Of a stretch of 64,000 bases of DNA, positions 40,059 through 50,144 are shown one piece after another. Under the pieces are notes generated by a model. It was not told where the DNA came from. It worked only from the letters and a program-made list of their open reading frames with translations, and ran no database searches. Position 1 is the stretch's first letter. Every line of letters starts with the position of its first letter. This stretch comes from Rhizobium sp. WYJ-E13. Lineage in GTDB: Bacteria > Pseudomonadota > Alphaproteobacteria > Rhizobiales > Rhizobiaceae. The translations under genes and the position numbers were made by a program. The stretch spans positions 1,116,001 to 1,180,000 of the forward strand of contig NZ_CP076854.1 of NCBI RefSeq assembly GCF_018987265.1. The letters run 5' to 3'.

Positions 40059-41045
40059 ATGACCAATGTTACCCTCAAGCAGCTTCGCTATTTCGAAGCC
40101 CTGGCACGTCACGGCCGTTTCCGGCATGCGGCCGATGCCTGTGCGATCTCGCAACCCGCTCTGTCCATGCAGATCAAGGAGCTTGAGGAAGAGCTCGGCG
40201 GAAATCTCTTCGAACGCGGTGCGCGCGAAGTGAAATTGACAGCATTCGGACAGCTCTTTGCGCTGAGGGTTCGCGATATTCTACGGGCCGTGGACGAACT
40301 CGGCGACCTTGCCCGCGCCTCGCAGGACAGGCTGTTGACGCGGCTGAGGATCGGCATCATTCCAACCATCGCCCCCTATCTGCTCCCGGCGATCATCGGC
40401 GACCTGAACAGGACCTTCGAGAATATCGAAATTCAGGTGCGCGAAACGCTGACGGCCAGGCTGGTTCATGAAGTGGCGCAGGGTGAGCTCGATCTGGCGG
40501 TGGTCGCATTGCCGGTATCGAAACCATCGCTGACCGAAATCAGGCTGTTCGACGAGGAGTTCCTGCTGGTCCGACGGCGCGAAGACGAAGGAAAGCCGGT
40601 GCCGGAACCCGAGGCTCTGCGCGAAATGCGCCTGCTTCTTCTGGAGGAAGGGCACTGTTTTCGAGATCAGGCCCTGTCCTTCTGCGGAATAGAATCGACG
40701 CGTCCCCGCGAAATCATGGAGGGAAGCTCGCTCTCGACGCTGGTGCAGATGGTCAGCGCCGGTATCGGCGTCACCCTCATCCCCGAAATGGCGGTGCCGG
40801 TGGAAACGCGCTCGGCGGATGTCTCCATCTCCCGGTTTCGCACACCCCAACCCTTGCGAACGATCGGAATCATCTGGCGCAATTCGACGCCTCTGGCCAA
40901 GCAGCTGCTCCAGATTTCCGAGGTCATTCGCGATTCGGCCGCAAGCCTGCGCCATCGGTCTTCGCAGAATGAACCCGATCCTGCACCTGCCGATTCCGTG
41001 ACGGATTTTACTGTCCCACTGGCCGGCTTGCCACCCGCGCTCTAG
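40059..41045 (+). CDS. oxyR: Hydrogen peroxide sensor-regulator OxyR
   Basis: 328 residues, LysR family. Helix-turn-helix at about 18-40 (FRHAADACAISQPALSMQIKELE), then an effector domain with the redox pair C200 and C209 in GHCFRDQALSFC, the diagnostic OxyR segment. Peroxide oxidation to a disulfide activates transcription of katG, the divergent neighbour. The start has no clear ribosome site and a dyad overlaps it, suggesting autorepression; the C-terminal tail (about 300-328) is an added Pro-rich extension. Confidence 0.92.
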   Translation: MTNVTLKQLRYFEALARHGRFRHAADACAISQPALSMQIKELEEELGGNLFERGAREVKLTAFGQLFALRVRDILRAVDELGDLARASQDRLLTRLRIGIIPTIAPYLLPAIIGDLNRTFENIEIQVRETLTARLVHEVAQGELDLAVVALPVSKPSLTEIRLFDEEFLLVRRREDEGKPVPEPEALREMRLLLLEEGHCFRDQALSFCGIESTRPREIMEGSSLSTLVQMVSAGIGVTLIPEMAVPVETRSADVSISRFRTPQPLRTIGIIWRNSTPLAKQLLQISEVIRDSAASLRHRSSQNEPDPAPADSVTDFTVPLAGLPPAL

Positions 41046-41109
41046 CTTCCCGCACTAAACGATCGGCAGCGATCCCGCGTTCTGGGCGCTGATTTGCGAC
41101 AAGGGGAGC

Positions 41110-41820
41110 ATGAAATTGGATTTGATCGACCTGATGCCGATCACGCCGAGCTGGACGGACATCGCAATCCGTCTGGCGGCAACGATTATCGCCGGCGCAT
41201 TCATCGGCCTCGACAGGGAACGCGGGGGACATGTCGCGGGATTGCGCACGACCATCCTCGTAGGGCTAGCGGCCTGTCTTTCGATGATCCAGGCGAATAT
41301 CCTCTTGGCAACGAGCCAGAGCGTAAACGGATCAATGGACATATTGCGCTTCCCACTCGGCGTCCTGACTGGCGTGGGCTTTATCGGTGGCGGGGCGATC
41401 CTGAGGAGGGGCGACATTACAACCGGCGTGACTACGGCGGCCACGCTGTGGCTGATCACGGCAATCGGCCTGTGTTTCGGCGGCGGGCAGATCGTGATCG
41501 GCGCTATCGTGACCATTCTCGCCGTCCTGATCCTTTCCCCGCTGAAGCAGGTAGACCGGTGGATATCAGGTCAACAGAAAGGCATGGTCGCAATCAGACT
41601 GCCGGTCGAGGCCGGCATTCCTGATCTGAAGAAGACGGCTATCGAGCTTTCAGAAGCGACCTTCACAGAGCTCAGGGACAGCGATGAGGCGTACCGAGAG
41701 CTAATCTACGAGATCAGATGGACATCCGTTCAAGGCATTCCAGGTGCTGACCAAATTGCTGCATCTTTGGAAACGAACTTTCGCGTTACCCGCTTCGAGC
41801 ATCGCACGACCGGAGCTTAA
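41110..41820 (+). CDS. MgtC/SapB-family membrane protein
   Basis: 236 residues: four to five membrane segments in the first 150, with the MgtC core IAGAFIGLDRERGGHVAGLRT and GVGFIGGGAILRRG, then a soluble C-terminal domain of about 85 residues. Family members modulate magnesium-limitation growth and ATP synthase or PhoR activity. Overlaps no other gene; lies 64 bp after oxyR. Exact role in this organism unknown. Confidence 0.85.
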   Translation: MKLDLIDLMPITPSWTDIAIRLAATIIAGAFIGLDRERGGHVAGLRTTILVGLAACLSMIQANILLATSQSVNGSMDILRFPLGVLTGVGFIGGGAILRRGDITTGVTTAATLWLITAIGLCFGGGQIVIGAIVTILAVLILSPLKQVDRWISGQQKGMVAIRLPVEAGIPDLKKTAIELSEATFTELRDSDEAYRELIYEIRWTSVQGIPGADQIAASLETNFRVTRFEHRTTGA

Positions 41821-41928
41821 CAGCGAATGTCATCACGATCATGACGAAGCGTCACTGAAGAGCTCTGACGGTTCCGCGCCATAACTATCTCTGCTCCCAC
41901 TGACGAAGCGATGCCGCGGAAGCATTTT

Positions 41929-42090
41929 TTATCGCCCGGCTGCCGCCCCTGCCCGCAACCCGACATCATGCAGACAGGCTTCCAATGCAGCCACTTCGTC
42001 TTGTGAGGTGATCGCGCCGACATAGTCATCCGGACGGATAAGAATCCGGTCACCTGGCGCGCCCTCTTCCCTCTGCTGGTAGGCATTGAA
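41929..42090 (-). pseudogene. C-terminal remnant of a flavin-dependent aromatic monooxygenase
   Basis: The last ~53 codons before the stop at 41929 translate to a segment with GDRILIRPDDYVGAI and EVAALEACLHDVGL, which resembles the thioredoxin-like tail of PheA/TfdB/MhpA-type FAD monooxygenases. No FAD-binding domain, start codon or ribosome site precedes it; the frame upstream becomes nonsense over the MarR remnant on the other strand. Interpreted as what is left after a deletion. Confidence 0.55.
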
Positions 42091-42331
42091 AGATTGGGGG
42101 CCGATCGGCGTGGTCGATCTGCCGGCCGTGCCGGCCGGGACAACGGACCGCCGCGTCAGCGAAGCGGTCGTCACCGCGAAGGGCAAAGCGATGACGGACC
42201 GCGTCGATGCGGCTCTTGAGAGGATAGGGATCGAGATATTCAAGACATGGGATCCCGATGATCTGGACAATCTGGTCCGCCTGATGCGGAAATTTGCCGA
42301 TGCCGTGAAGGATGATCCGGTCAAAAGCTGA
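42086..42331 (+). pseudogene. C-terminal remnant of a MarR-family regulator
   Basis: 81-codon frame. From about residue 18 it reads like the wing and last helices of a MarR protein (GTTDRRVSEAVVTAKGKAM, then WDPDDLDNLVRLMRKFAD). The DNA-recognition helix and N terminus are missing and the only start is a TTG without ribosome site. It abuts the monooxygenase remnant tail-on from the opposite strand, so an old MarR/monooxygenase pair seems to have been deleted here. Confidence 0.6.
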
Positions 42332-42419
42332 CGAACCCCCGTGCAGGTGGGCAGGTTGGCGGAAGAAAGCGAAGCGTCGGCAGAATCGCCGGCGCCTCGA
42401 AGACTCTCCCCGACCCGGT

Positions 42420-43193
42420 CTACCAGCAGGTGAATCCCGCATCGACATTGACGATTGCTCCCGTCATCAAGCTTGCCGCACCGGATGCGAGAAAGAGAAC
42501 CGCGCTTGCGACCTCTTCCGGCGTGCCCATTCGTCCCATCGGCGTATCGGCAAGCCAGATCGGAATCCGCTCGCGATTGGCTTCGACTGCAGCCACCATC
42601 GGGGTTTCGATGTAGGTCGGCGCAACCGCATTGATCCTGACACCATGCTGAGCCCATTCGGCGGCCATGGAACGGGTGAGGTGGTGAACGGCAGCCTTGG
42701 AGACGTTATAGGCCGTCTGCGGCTGCGGCCGGTTGCAGATGATGCCGGACATCGAGCCGAGATTGACGATCGCCCCGCGTTTCATCGTCACCATATGGCG
42801 GCCGAAGGAACGCGAACACCAGAAGACGCCATTGACATTGACATTCATCATCCGCAGCCAGTCGGCGTCCGTGACATCTTCTGCGGCAATCCCGTTCTGC
42901 CCTATCCCTGCATTGTTTACCAGGATCGTTGCCGGGCGACCGCTGCCGGCGAGTTCATTGGCGATCGCCTCCATGCGGGCGGAATCGGTCACATCGCCGA
43001 GACGCAGCTCGACGTCGTATCCCTGGTCTTTGAGCGCCAGAGCCTGCTCGGCGTCGGATTCATTGCGCTCGATGACGACGACGGCTGCGCCGGCTTCGGC
43101 GAGTGCGTGAGCGCAGCAAAGCCCGATGGCCCGCCCGCCGCCGGTGACGACGGCGCGCTCGCCGTCAAGGCGGAATTTTTCCTGATAGCTCAT
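42420..43193 (-). CDS. SDR-family polyol/sugar dehydrogenase
   Basis: 257 residues from the ATG at 43193. NAD site TGGGRAIGLCCA (about 17-28), NNAGI, Ser in LGSMSGI and catalytic YNVSK. Last gene of the six-gene operon that starts with the 3-epimerase. In the altritol/galactitol pathways of Agrobacterium, similar enzymes oxidise the polyol to a ketose. Substrate inferred. Confidence 0.82.
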   Translation of the reverse strand: MSYQEKFRLDGERAVVTGGGRAIGLCCAHALAEAGAAVVVIERNESDAEQALALKDQGYDVELRLGDVTDSARMEAIANELAGSGRPATILVNNAGIGQNGIAAEDVTDADWLRMMNVNVNGVFWCSRSFGRHMVTMKRGAIVNLGSMSGIICNRPQPQTAYNVSKAAVHHLTRSMAAEWAQHGVRINAVAPTYIETPMVAAVEANRERIPIWLADTPMGRMGTPEEVASAVLFLASGAASLMTGAIVNVDAGFTCW

Positions 43194-43204
43194 GGTCAAG
43201 CTCC

Positions 43205-43930
43205 TCAGATGTCGAATGCGCTTGGAAGAACCACGATGTCGCGGATCGTCACGTTGCGCGGACGCGTCAGCATGAACATGATCGCATCCGCCACCTCCTT
43301 GGGTTCGATCAGGGCGCCGGCCTCTTTCGCCTTGCGCAGGTTCTCTTCCGGCCAGTCGGCAAGCAATGCGCTGATGACCGGTCCCGGAGAAACCGAGCCG
43401 ACACGAATACCACTTTTCAGCAGTTGCCTGCGCATCGTCTGGACGAAGCAGTGCATCGCCCATTTCGACGGCGAATAGACCGGCTCCCAGGGAACTGGCG
43501 CATGGCCCGCGACCGAGCTCGTGACGATGATGTCGCCTGTGCCGCGCTCGATCATGTGCGGAATGACGGTCCGGACATTCTTGATCACCACATTGACGTT
43601 GAGGTTCAGCATCCGGTCGATGGCGTCGAGATTGGCATCCGCAAGGTCGCCGCCGATATAGGTACCCGCATTGGCATGCAGAATGTCGAGCTGCCCCACC
43701 TTTGATAGAACGCGGTCAAGAAGCTGAGCACATGCTTCCGGGTCGAGCAGGTCCAGGGCGAGAGGTATCGCCTGTTTACCCAGACGCTCGCAGGCTGCTT
43801 TCAGCGCCTTCTCGTCGCGATCAACAAGAACGACCGTGGCGCCCGCCGCGACCATCGCCTCCGTCGACGCCATTCCGATACCCGACGCCGCGCCGGTGAT
43901 TGCGGCGACCTTCCCTTTCAACTCGTTCAT
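43205..43930 (-). CDS. SDR-family dehydrogenase, ribitol-2-dehydrogenase-like
   Basis: 241 residues from the ATG at 43930 (GAGGAAAGA upstream). GAASGIGMA nucleotide loop, HANAGTYIGG, catalytic YSPSK. The C terminus (PRNVTIRDIVVLPSAFDI) is typical of ribitol 2-dehydrogenase-type and YdfG-type enzymes. Second of two adjacent SDR genes, 11 bp before the next, suggesting two different polyol oxidation steps. Confidence 0.82.
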   Translation of the reverse strand: MNELKGKVAAITGAASGIGMASTEAMVAAGATVVLVDRDEKALKAACERLGKQAIPLALDLLDPEACAQLLDRVLSKVGQLDILHANAGTYIGGDLADANLDAIDRMLNLNVNVVIKNVRTVIPHMIERGTGDIIVTSSVAGHAPVPWEPVYSPSKWAMHCFVQTMRRQLLKSGIRVGSVSPGPVISALLADWPEENLRKAKEAGALIEPKEVADAIMFMLTRPRNVTIRDIVVLPSAFDI

Positions 43931-43954
43931 TCTTTCCTCCTCGGTTGAGCAGCG

Positions 43955-45229
43955 CTATCTGCCTGCGCCGCATGCTGCATGATAGTCGGCAAGGCTCTTC
44001 GTCACCCGCCAGATCAGAACCTCCTCAGGATCCAGCGGCATGTCACAAAACTGCTGGGCGGCCGGCATGTGCTGCCGGAACAACGGAAACGGCACGGATT
44101 TTCCGGCAAGCGAGTCGCAAAGGCGTGCGACGGCGGATCGAGCCTCTTTCGACGTCCAATAGTATCGGATGCGATCGGACAGCGAATAATGCCGAAGCCA
44201 GCGCTGCTCATTCTCCGTGCCGTGATAGTGCCGGCTCCAGTTTTCCCGATGCGCCAGCATGAGCGCCTCCATCGCGGCATAAAGCGGACGCTCGCCATAA
44301 TGAGGCACGAGATCAGAGGCGATCAGATCCAGCCCATAGAGCGCCTCGCGCAGCACGAAGGTCAACTCCGGCCCGACCTTGAGAAGGGGAAACCCATCTT
44401 CGACCAGCGCGGTCAGCGGATCGGTGCCCTGATAATCGGTGGAATGCGCTTCGAACACGAATTGCGGCTCGTCTCCGAGCACCTGTCTCAATGCGTCGAT
44501 CCTGCTGCGGTCGTAGCGGATGACGTTATGGTTGCCGAACTCGACGCCCGGCTGCACCACCAGGCCGATAGCGCGCGTAAACGCCTCCGCAAGGCCGGCC
44601 CCAGCGAAGACATGACGATGGACATCGATGGTTCGCCTGGCGGCGGAAGCCGCGGTCGGCTCGATCGTGGTCAGCGCATGATCCGCACCGCCGGGAGGAG
44701 GAACCTCCGTGCCGATCACATAAACCGGCATGGCTCCCCCTGCCTGCCTTGCCGAGGTCTCCGCGACAGCGGCAAGGCGTGCAGCGCGATGGGCGGTCGT
44801 GTCGTCATCCAACGCGGCGGGTTCACCCATGCAGCCCATCGACGCGTCCAGATGGATCTTGCGAAATCCGGCATCGACATAGGCCGCCACCATCCTTTCG
44901 GCTTCCGCCATGGCCTCTTCGGCCGCACGATCCCGCCAGGGATTCGGCCCGAGGTGGTCGCCCCCAAGCGTGATGAGGGTTTCCGGGCAGCCCTCCTCTT
45001 TGGCGATGCGCAGCACAAGGGCGGCAAAGTCCGCAGGGGTCATCCCGGTATAGCCGCCTAAATGGTTGACCTGATTGCAGGTGGCTTCGATCAGGACCGT
45101 GCTCGCATGGTCACGCCCATGACGCAACGCTGCCCGCAGGACGATTGGGTGGGCCGAGCAGACAGAGACGATACCGGCGGGACGCCCCTGGACCCTGAGT
45201 GCAGCCAGCTCGTTGAGTGCTATCTGCAT
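43955..45229 (-). CDS. KbaZ/GatZ-like protein, probable D-tagatose-6-phosphate 4-epimerase or aldolase subunit
   Basis: 424 residues from the ATG at 45229; the kinase stop overlaps it as TGATG. GIVSVCSAHPIVLRAAL, LGGDHLGPNPW and KIHLDASMGCMGEP are KbaZ/GatZ hallmarks, and a TIM-barrel fold is expected. KbaZ was named as a non-catalytic tagatose-bisphosphate aldolase subunit. In Agrobacterium a member was assigned as D-tagatose-6-phosphate 4-epimerase, giving fructose-6-phosphate. No KbaY aldolase gene lies nearby, and a sugar kinase is adjacent, so the epimerase role fits better. Confidence 0.82.
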   Translation of the reverse strand: MQIALNELAALRVQGRPAGIVSVCSAHPIVLRAALRHGRDHASTVLIEATCNQVNHLGGYTGMTPADFAALVLRIAKEEGCPETLITLGGDHLGPNPWRDRAAEEAMAEAERMVAAYVDAGFRKIHLDASMGCMGEPAALDDDTTAHRAARLAAVAETSARQAGGAMPVYVIGTEVPPPGGADHALTTIEPTAASAARRTIDVHRHVFAGAGLAEAFTRAIGLVVQPGVEFGNHNVIRYDRSRIDALRQVLGDEPQFVFEAHSTDYQGTDPLTALVEDGFPLLKVGPELTFVLREALYGLDLIASDLVPHYGERPLYAAMEALMLAHRENWSRHYHGTENEQRWLRHYSLSDRIRYYWTSKEARSAVARLCDSLAGKSVPFPLFRQHMPAAQQFCDMPLDPEEVLIWRVTKSLADYHAACGAGR

Positions 45230-46206
45230 CAGGGGCGCCTTTCCGTCGAGGCGATGAACGCGTCGAGCTCCTGACGGGTGCCGGCACCTTCCATCGGACC
45301 GCGAACCGTCACATTGCGCGCACCGGCGGCCGAACCATAGGCAAGAGCTTCGCCTGGGGACATTCCGAGCCGCCGGCAGGTGAGATAAGCGCCGCCGAAG
45401 CAATCGCCGGCACCGGTCGGATCGACCTCCTCGACGAGGAATGCAGGAGCATCGATCCGGTCTCCGTCCCTGCCGAAATAAGTCGCTCCCTCCGCTCCGC
45501 GCTTCAGTACGATCTCCTTCACGCCGATGTCGAACAGGCGGCGGATCGCCGCGGCTTCGCCCGCAATGCCTGCAGCACGCTCGAGCTCCTCCCCTGACGG
45601 CAAAAGAAGATCGGCGGCGGCGACAAGCCGCAAAAATCGGCGCTCGGTATCCTCATCGAGCTGCAATTCCTTGCGGATGTTCGGATCGACCGAGAGCGTG
45701 CCGCCTCGCGTCTTCACAATATCGACCGCCTTGTCGATTACTTCCCGAGCGCTCGGAACGGAGAGAGCCGAACCCATCACATGGAGATGTCCGCTGCGGT
45801 TGATGAGATCGGCGACATCCTGAGACCAGCCGAAGCGGGCGGCCGCGGATTTCGCGATATTGTAGACGAAGTCACGCGAGCCGTCCTTGCGGTAACGGAC
45901 GAAGGCGCTTCCAGTCGGATAGTCAGGATCGACGGCAATGGTCGACACATCGACGCCATCGCGCCTGAGGCGGTCGATATTGACGCGACCAAAATCGTCA
46001 TTGCCGACCGCGCCCACCATTGCTGCCGCTCCGCCGAGCCGGCCGCATTGTGAGATGAAGATCGCCGGCGCCCCGCTGGCAAACGGCCCGACGAGCGGCT
46101 GGGCTTCGAGAAATCCCTCTCCGATCGTCATGGCAACGATCTCCACGAGGATCTCGCCGACGCAAACCGTGGGACCGAGATGGTCCGGAGCCAGCACTGA
46201 AGCCAT
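45229..46206 (-). CDS. PfkB-family sugar kinase, probable tagatose/ketose kinase
   Basis: 325 residues from the ATG at 46206 (AGGA, 5-nt spacing). PfkB motifs: [19 protein letters not shown] near the N terminus and [14 protein letters not shown] near the C terminus with the catalytic Asp. Phosphorylates a ketose or ketose-derived sugar using ATP. Its stop overlaps the kbaZ-like start, consistent with the kinase making the phosphate that protein uses. Frames extending to 46320 lack a ribosome site. Confidence 0.87.
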   Translation of the reverse strand: MASVLAPDHLGPTVCVGEILVEIVAMTIGEGFLEAQPLVGPFASGAPAIFISQCGRLGGAAAMVGAVGNDDFGRVNIDRLRRDGVDVSTIAVDPDYPTGSAFVRYRKDGSRDFVYNIAKSAAARFGWSQDVADLINRSGHLHVMGSALSVPSAREVIDKAVDIVKTRGGTLSVDPNIRKELQLDEDTERRFLRLVAAADLLLPSGEELERAAGIAGEAAAIRRLFDIGVKEIVLKRGAEGATYFGRDGDRIDAPAFLVEEVDPTGAGDCFGGAYLTCRRLGMSPGEALAYGSAAGARNVTVRGPMEGAGTRQELDAFIASTERRP

Positions 46207-46232
46207 TGCCATCCTGCTTTCGATAGATGTCG

Positions 46233-47453
46233 CTAAATCGCTGTTGACCGTTGTATTGCACCGTCTTCGCCACCGAACTCCTCGTTTTCGAGAGAAAGGA
46301 AGCGCCGGTGCAGCATGCATGCCGCTCCGAAGGCGGAACCGAACTCCGCATCGCCATCGACGACGATCTCGGGTGTCGGAAAAGGAATATTCTGGCCCTC
46401 CGACATGTGGACCGCCACGCGGGCAGCCACCATCGGATAGAGCGAGGCCACCGAGCCGCCCAGCACGATCCTATCAGGATCGAGCAGACGACAGGCCTGA
46501 AGCAGCGCATAGGCAAGATGCCGCGACCAGATCTCCGCTATGTTTACTGCGTCCGGAACGCGATCGCGAACGTCGGTTAGGAACTCCTGCAGGTCGGCGT
46601 CGGTGCGGCCGGTCGCTTCCCGGTACTGCCGGATCAGCACTTCGCGGCCGATCAGTTGCTCGAACTTCTGTCCGCCGCTTCCCGGCACCAGGGTATGGCC
46701 GATTTCGCCCGCAAGGCCGTGACCGCCGCGAAACAGCTTCCCGTCGATCATGATCCCGCCGCCGACACCGGTCTCCATGAGCAGGAAGAGCGTCACACCG
46801 GCAACGCCGTGACGATAGCTGTCACCAATCGCGAAGGCATTGGCATCGTTTTCGACCGCGATCGGCACCTCGGCCGGAAAGGAGCTGCGGCCGATCTCCT
46901 TCAATGGCACCTCCCGCCAGCCGATGATCGGCGCAAGCGTGACAATCCCCTCCGGCCGGATATGCGCCGGCACGGATATGCCGAGCCCCCGACAGCGCTC
47001 AATCATCTCTTTCGACATCGCGTCCACAATGAGCTCGACGCCGCACGCCACCGCTTCCTCCACGGTCAAGGATTGCGCGTGGAAGGCCAGCCTGCGACAG
47101 GCCCGCACATCTGCCGAAAAATCCACGACGACAGCAGATATATGCTCCACGCCAAGTTCGATCCCGGCGAAGAACGCGGCATCCGGAACCAGTTCGAGCA
47201 TGATCCCCGGACGGCCGGCGCGCGATTGCTCCGGGCGCTGTTTGCTGCTCTCCTCCGACTCCTGAACAAAGCCGCTCTCCGTCAGTTCGGCAACAATCTC
47301 GCCTGACGACGAACGGTTCATTCCGAGCTTCCGCGCCAGATCGGCCCGGCTCAGGCGGCGATGACTGTAGATCGTCTGCAGGGCTGCGACGATGTTGTTC
47401 TGCCTGATCCTGCGCGGCGAGCTTCCGATGGAGACGGTGTCGTTCATGTTCAT
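46233..47453 (-). CDS. ROK-family transcriptional repressor
   Basis: 406 residues. N-terminal winged helix ([24 protein letters not shown], about 34-57) and a ROK domain with [13 protein letters not shown] and [10 protein letters not shown]. The usual zinc-binding CxCGxxGC box of ROK sugar kinases is missing after GEIGH, where GSGGQKFEQ follows. Lies inside the operon it probably controls; the 12-bp repeats before the two divergent operons (48457 and 48608) are possible sites. The inducer is likely the ketose or its phosphate. Confidence 0.87.
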   Translation of the reverse strand: MNMNDTVSIGSSPRRIRQNNIVAALQTIYSHRRLSRADLARKLGMNRSSSGEIVAELTESGFVQESEESSKQRPEQSRAGRPGIMLELVPDAAFFAGIELGVEHISAVVVDFSADVRACRRLAFHAQSLTVEEAVACGVELIVDAMSKEMIERCRGLGISVPAHIRPEGIVTLAPIIGWREVPLKEIGRSSFPAEVPIAVENDANAFAIGDSYRHGVAGVTLFLLMETGVGGGIMIDGKLFRGGHGLAGEIGHTLVPGSGGQKFEQLIGREVLIRQYREATGRTDADLQEFLTDVRDRVPDAVNIAEIWSRHLAYALLQACRLLDPDRIVLGGSVASLYPMVAARVAVHMSEGQNIPFPTPEIVVDGDAEFGSAFGAACMLHRRFLSLENEEFGGEDGAIQRSTAI

Positions 47454-47511
47454 TTCTCTTCAAATCGACTGCTCCAGCCTACACTTGCGAAGCAGATCGG
47501 CAGAAGGATTA

Positions 47512-48396
47512 TCAGGGGCGCGCGTTCGTGACGCGGCGGCGTTTGGCTTCCTCGTATTTCAGTTCGATATAGCGTTTGGCATGGGCCGCCAACGGATCGT
47601 TATCGGTCCACGTGTCGCGCCAGATTGCACAGGCGAGCGAGAGACCCTCATCGACGACGGCGGTCGAAAAGCTCTCGAAGACGATGTCCCGCTTGTAGTC
47701 GATATCGAGCAACGCATCGAAGATGAGATCGAAGTTGATGACGCCGTCCCCAAGATAGCCGCGATTGCTTTCGCCGATGTGGAAGTAGCCGATCTTGTCG
47801 CCGGCAAGCCGGATCGCGGCAGCCGGATTTGCTTCCTCGATATTCATGTGAAAGGTGTCTAGATGCAGTCGGACATGGTCCGATCCGGTCTCGGAGATGA
47901 ACTTCAATCCCTGGGCCGCCGTGTTCAGAAGGTTCGTTTCGAAGCGATTGACGATCTCCAGGACGAGATCGACCCTTGCTTCCTTCGCGACATCAGCGGT
48001 CGCAGCGATCGTAGCGACGCTGTTGTCCCAGCCCTTCTTCGTCGGCTGGCGGTTGTACTTGGTGTGCGCGGAATAGAGAATACCGCCGAGCTTGTTTCCA
48101 CCGATGTCACGGACCGCACGCACCGCATCGGCCAGCGTCTGCTTGCCGGCGGAGACGGCCGCCGCATCCTCGCTCGAAATATCCTTGTCGACCGGCAGCC
48201 CCATCGTCACACCGATCTCGACATCGAGCGATTGTGCGAGCTTCGCCAGACGGTCGAGATTGAACTTCTCGGGGCGCAGATAAGCGAATTCGATCGTGCG
48301 ATATCCATGCTCGGCCGTTTTGTTAAGGGCCATTTCGAGGCCCCCCTGCGTTTGGCCGCCTGTCCATACAAATGAATGGATACCCAATCGGCGCAT
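47512..48396 (-). CDS. Ketose 3-epimerase-like TIM-barrel protein (D-tagatose/D-psicose 3-epimerase family)
   Basis: 294 residues from the ATG at 48396 (GGAGG about 8 nt upstream). The four metal and catalytic residues of the family are present in order: E147 (VLEIVNRFETN), D180 (LHLDTFHMNIEE), H206 (GYFHIGESNRG) and E241 (DIVFESF). Interconverts free ketohexoses or ketopentoses at C3. First gene of the six-gene minus operon, divergent from a sugar importer, so it probably acts on the imported compound or the ketose made from it. Confidence 0.85.
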   Translation of the reverse strand: MRRLGIHSFVWTGGQTQGGLEMALNKTAEHGYRTIEFAYLRPEKFNLDRLAKLAQSLDVEIGVTMGLPVDKDISSEDAAAVSAGKQTLADAVRAVRDIGGNKLGGILYSAHTKYNRQPTKKGWDNSVATIAATADVAKEARVDLVLEIVNRFETNLLNTAAQGLKFISETGSDHVRLHLDTFHMNIEEANPAAAIRLAGDKIGYFHIGESNRGYLGDGVINFDLIFDALLDIDYKRDIVFESFSTAVVDEGLSLACAIWRDTWTDNDPLAAHAKRYIELKYEEAKRRRVTNARP

Positions 48397-48456
48397 GGCT
48401 TTTTTCCTCCACTTCAAGCCTTCAACTTTGCCACACCTATGCCATTTAGTATGGTA

Positions 48457-48468
48457 AGACAACAAATA
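48457..48468 (+). repeat. 12-bp direct repeat, copy 1 (AGACAACAAATA)
   Basis: Identical to 48608-48619 and in the same orientation. It sits 61-72 bp upstream of the epimerase start (-). Together with copy 2 it brackets an AT-rich divergent promoter region (48397-48691) in which no gene was found. Candidate ROK repressor or activator half-site. Confidence 0.5.
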
Positions 48469-48607
48469 AATTCGCAGATCAAAATTTTGCCTCTGCGAGC
48501 AAATTCGTTGCGTTGCAGCATTTTAGTTTGATTGTTCTGTATTTGTTATTTTCACCGGAATTAGTTCTTACCAAAATCAACAACATAGCCGGCATATTTG
48601 CAGGTTT

Positions 48608-48619
48608 AGACAACAAATA
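48608..48619 (+). repeat. 12-bp direct repeat, copy 2 (AGACAACAAATA)
   Basis: Second copy, 73-84 bp upstream of the sugar-binding-protein start (+), almost the mirror distance of copy 1 from the other operon. A shared regulator for both operons would explain it; chance repetition in AT-rich DNA is possible. Confidence 0.5.
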
Positions 48620-48691
48620 TTGCATGGGCAGCTTTTTTCGTCTACAAAATGGCTCGGCGAAATGATCTCGCTGCTATCTGGGAGGATTGAA

Positions 48692-50125
48692 ATGAATTAC
48701 GCTCTGAAGGCCAGCGCGCTTGCGCTGACGCTCAGCCTCGCCGCCGCCGCGTCGCCGGCCTGGGCAGACTTCTGGTCTGACGCCGGCGCCAAGTTCAAAG
48801 GCGTGACCTTGCACGGCGTGACCGAAAGCACGCCGCCATCGAACTACATCAAGAACGTGCTCGCCCCGGAATTCGAGAAGAAGACCGGCATCAAAGTCGA
48901 GATCGAGACGACGTCCTGGGATCAGATGTACGACAAGGCCATCAAGGACATGGAGGCCAAGACCGGCATCTACGACATGGTCTACATCGAACAGGACATC
49001 ATCTACTCGTATCTGTCCCGGAATTTTCTCGTCAACATCACTCAGACGCTGAAGGATCAGGCGGATCTGAAGGCGCCGACCTACGACGACGCGAACTTCA
49101 CGAGCTTCGCCGACTATTTCAAGGACAAGAAGGGCGATCTCTTTGGCGTCCCGATGGAAGCCTTCCTGAAGACCTATCTCTATCGCAAGGACCTTTTCGA
49201 TGATCCGAAGATCAAGGAAGCCTTCAAGAAGGAAACTAGCAAAGACCTGAAGCCGGCAACCACGCATGAGGACTACACGCAGATCGCCGAATTCTTCACC
49301 AAATACGGCAAGGATAACGGCATTGAGCTATGGGGCACCACGGCTCAGGCCCATACAGGTCACGCGGCGTCATGGTATGAATTTTTCGAATCCATCGCGC
49401 CGACCTTTGGCGTCTATAACTGGGGCATCGACGCCAGCAACAACTATGCTGCAACCGTCGAGCATGGCGGCGCGATGAACAGCGACAAGGCGAAGGCCGC
49501 GCTGAAATACTGGCTGCACCTGCGCGATATCGCTCCACCGGAATCGACCCAGTCCACCTGGACGGAGACTGCGACGACCTTCGCTGCCGGCCGTGTCGCC
49601 CAAGGATTGATCTACGGCGAGAACGCGGCATGGATTGCGAGTGATCCTGCGCAGTCGAAGGTGGTCGACAAAGTAGGCTTTGCCCTGCCGCCGCTGGAAC
49701 CGGGCGTTCTGGAAGATGCGAAATCCGGAAAAGGCTATATTGGCTATTACGACGGCGGCGCTTTCGGCCTTCCGATTACGTCCAAGAACAAGGAAGCGGC
49801 CCTGCTCTTCCTCGAATTCATGGGTCAGAACGATGTGCAGCCCGATTGGGCGATCGCGGCACCCCGCATCACCAACAAGGCGACCTTCGATGACCCGAAG
49901 GTCAAGGCGATGGATGTCAAGCTCGGCGGCTTCTACACGATGCTGAAGGATGAAGGCAAACTCTTCGCCGGTGCTCCCCCGTATCCGTTCCACGCCCAGT
50001 TACGTGAAGCAACCCTGCCGATCTTCTTCGACATCCTGACCGGCAAGATCGCGCCCGACGAAGGCCTCGACCAGATGGCCGCCAAGACGGAAGAGGAGCT
50101 CACGTCGCTCGGCTATCGCAAATAA
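48692..50125 (+). CDS. Sugar/polyol ABC periplasmic binding protein, family 1
   Basis: 477 residues from the ATG at 48692 (GGAGG 6 nt upstream). Signal peptide over about 1-23 (ends PAWA/DF). SBP_bac_1 fold: [20 protein letters not shown] and [20 protein letters not shown]. The protein is larger than typical maltose-type binders. First gene of the importer divergent from the epimerase/kinase/dehydrogenase operon, which suggests a hexitol or rare ketose ligand. A hairpin follows its stop. Confidence 0.88.
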   Translation: MNYALKASALALTLSLAAAASPAWADFWSDAGAKFKGVTLHGVTESTPPSNYIKNVLAPEFEKKTGIKVEIETTSWDQMYDKAIKDMEAKTGIYDMVYIEQDIIYSYLSRNFLVNITQTLKDQADLKAPTYDDANFTSFADYFKDKKGDLFGVPMEAFLKTYLYRKDLFDDPKIKEAFKKETSKDLKPATTHEDYTQIAEFFTKYGKDNGIELWGTTAQAHTGHAASWYEFFESIAPTFGVYNWGIDASNNYAATVEHGGAMNSDKAKAALKYWLHLRDIAPPESTQSTWTETATTFAAGRVAQGLIYGENAAWIASDPAQSKVVDKVGFALPPLEPGVLEDAKSGKGYIGYYDGGAFGLPITSKNKEAALLFLEFMGQNDVQPDWAIAAPRITNKATFDDPKVKAMDVKLGGFYTMLKDEGKLFAGAPPYPFHAQLREATLPIFFDILTGKIAPDEGLDQMAAKTEEELTSLGYRK

Positions 50126-50144
50126 ATCATCCTCCCCACCTTGG

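Noticed and set aside
41094-41624. 176-codon plus-strand frame overlapping the MgtC-family gene
   Set aside because: Out-of-frame shadow rich in Arg and Gly; the 41110 frame carries all MgtC motifs.
43955-45403. 482-codon version of the KbaZ-like protein
   Set aside because: The first 58 codons lie within the kinase gene and look like out-of-frame sequence; the TGATG junction marks the real start at 45229.
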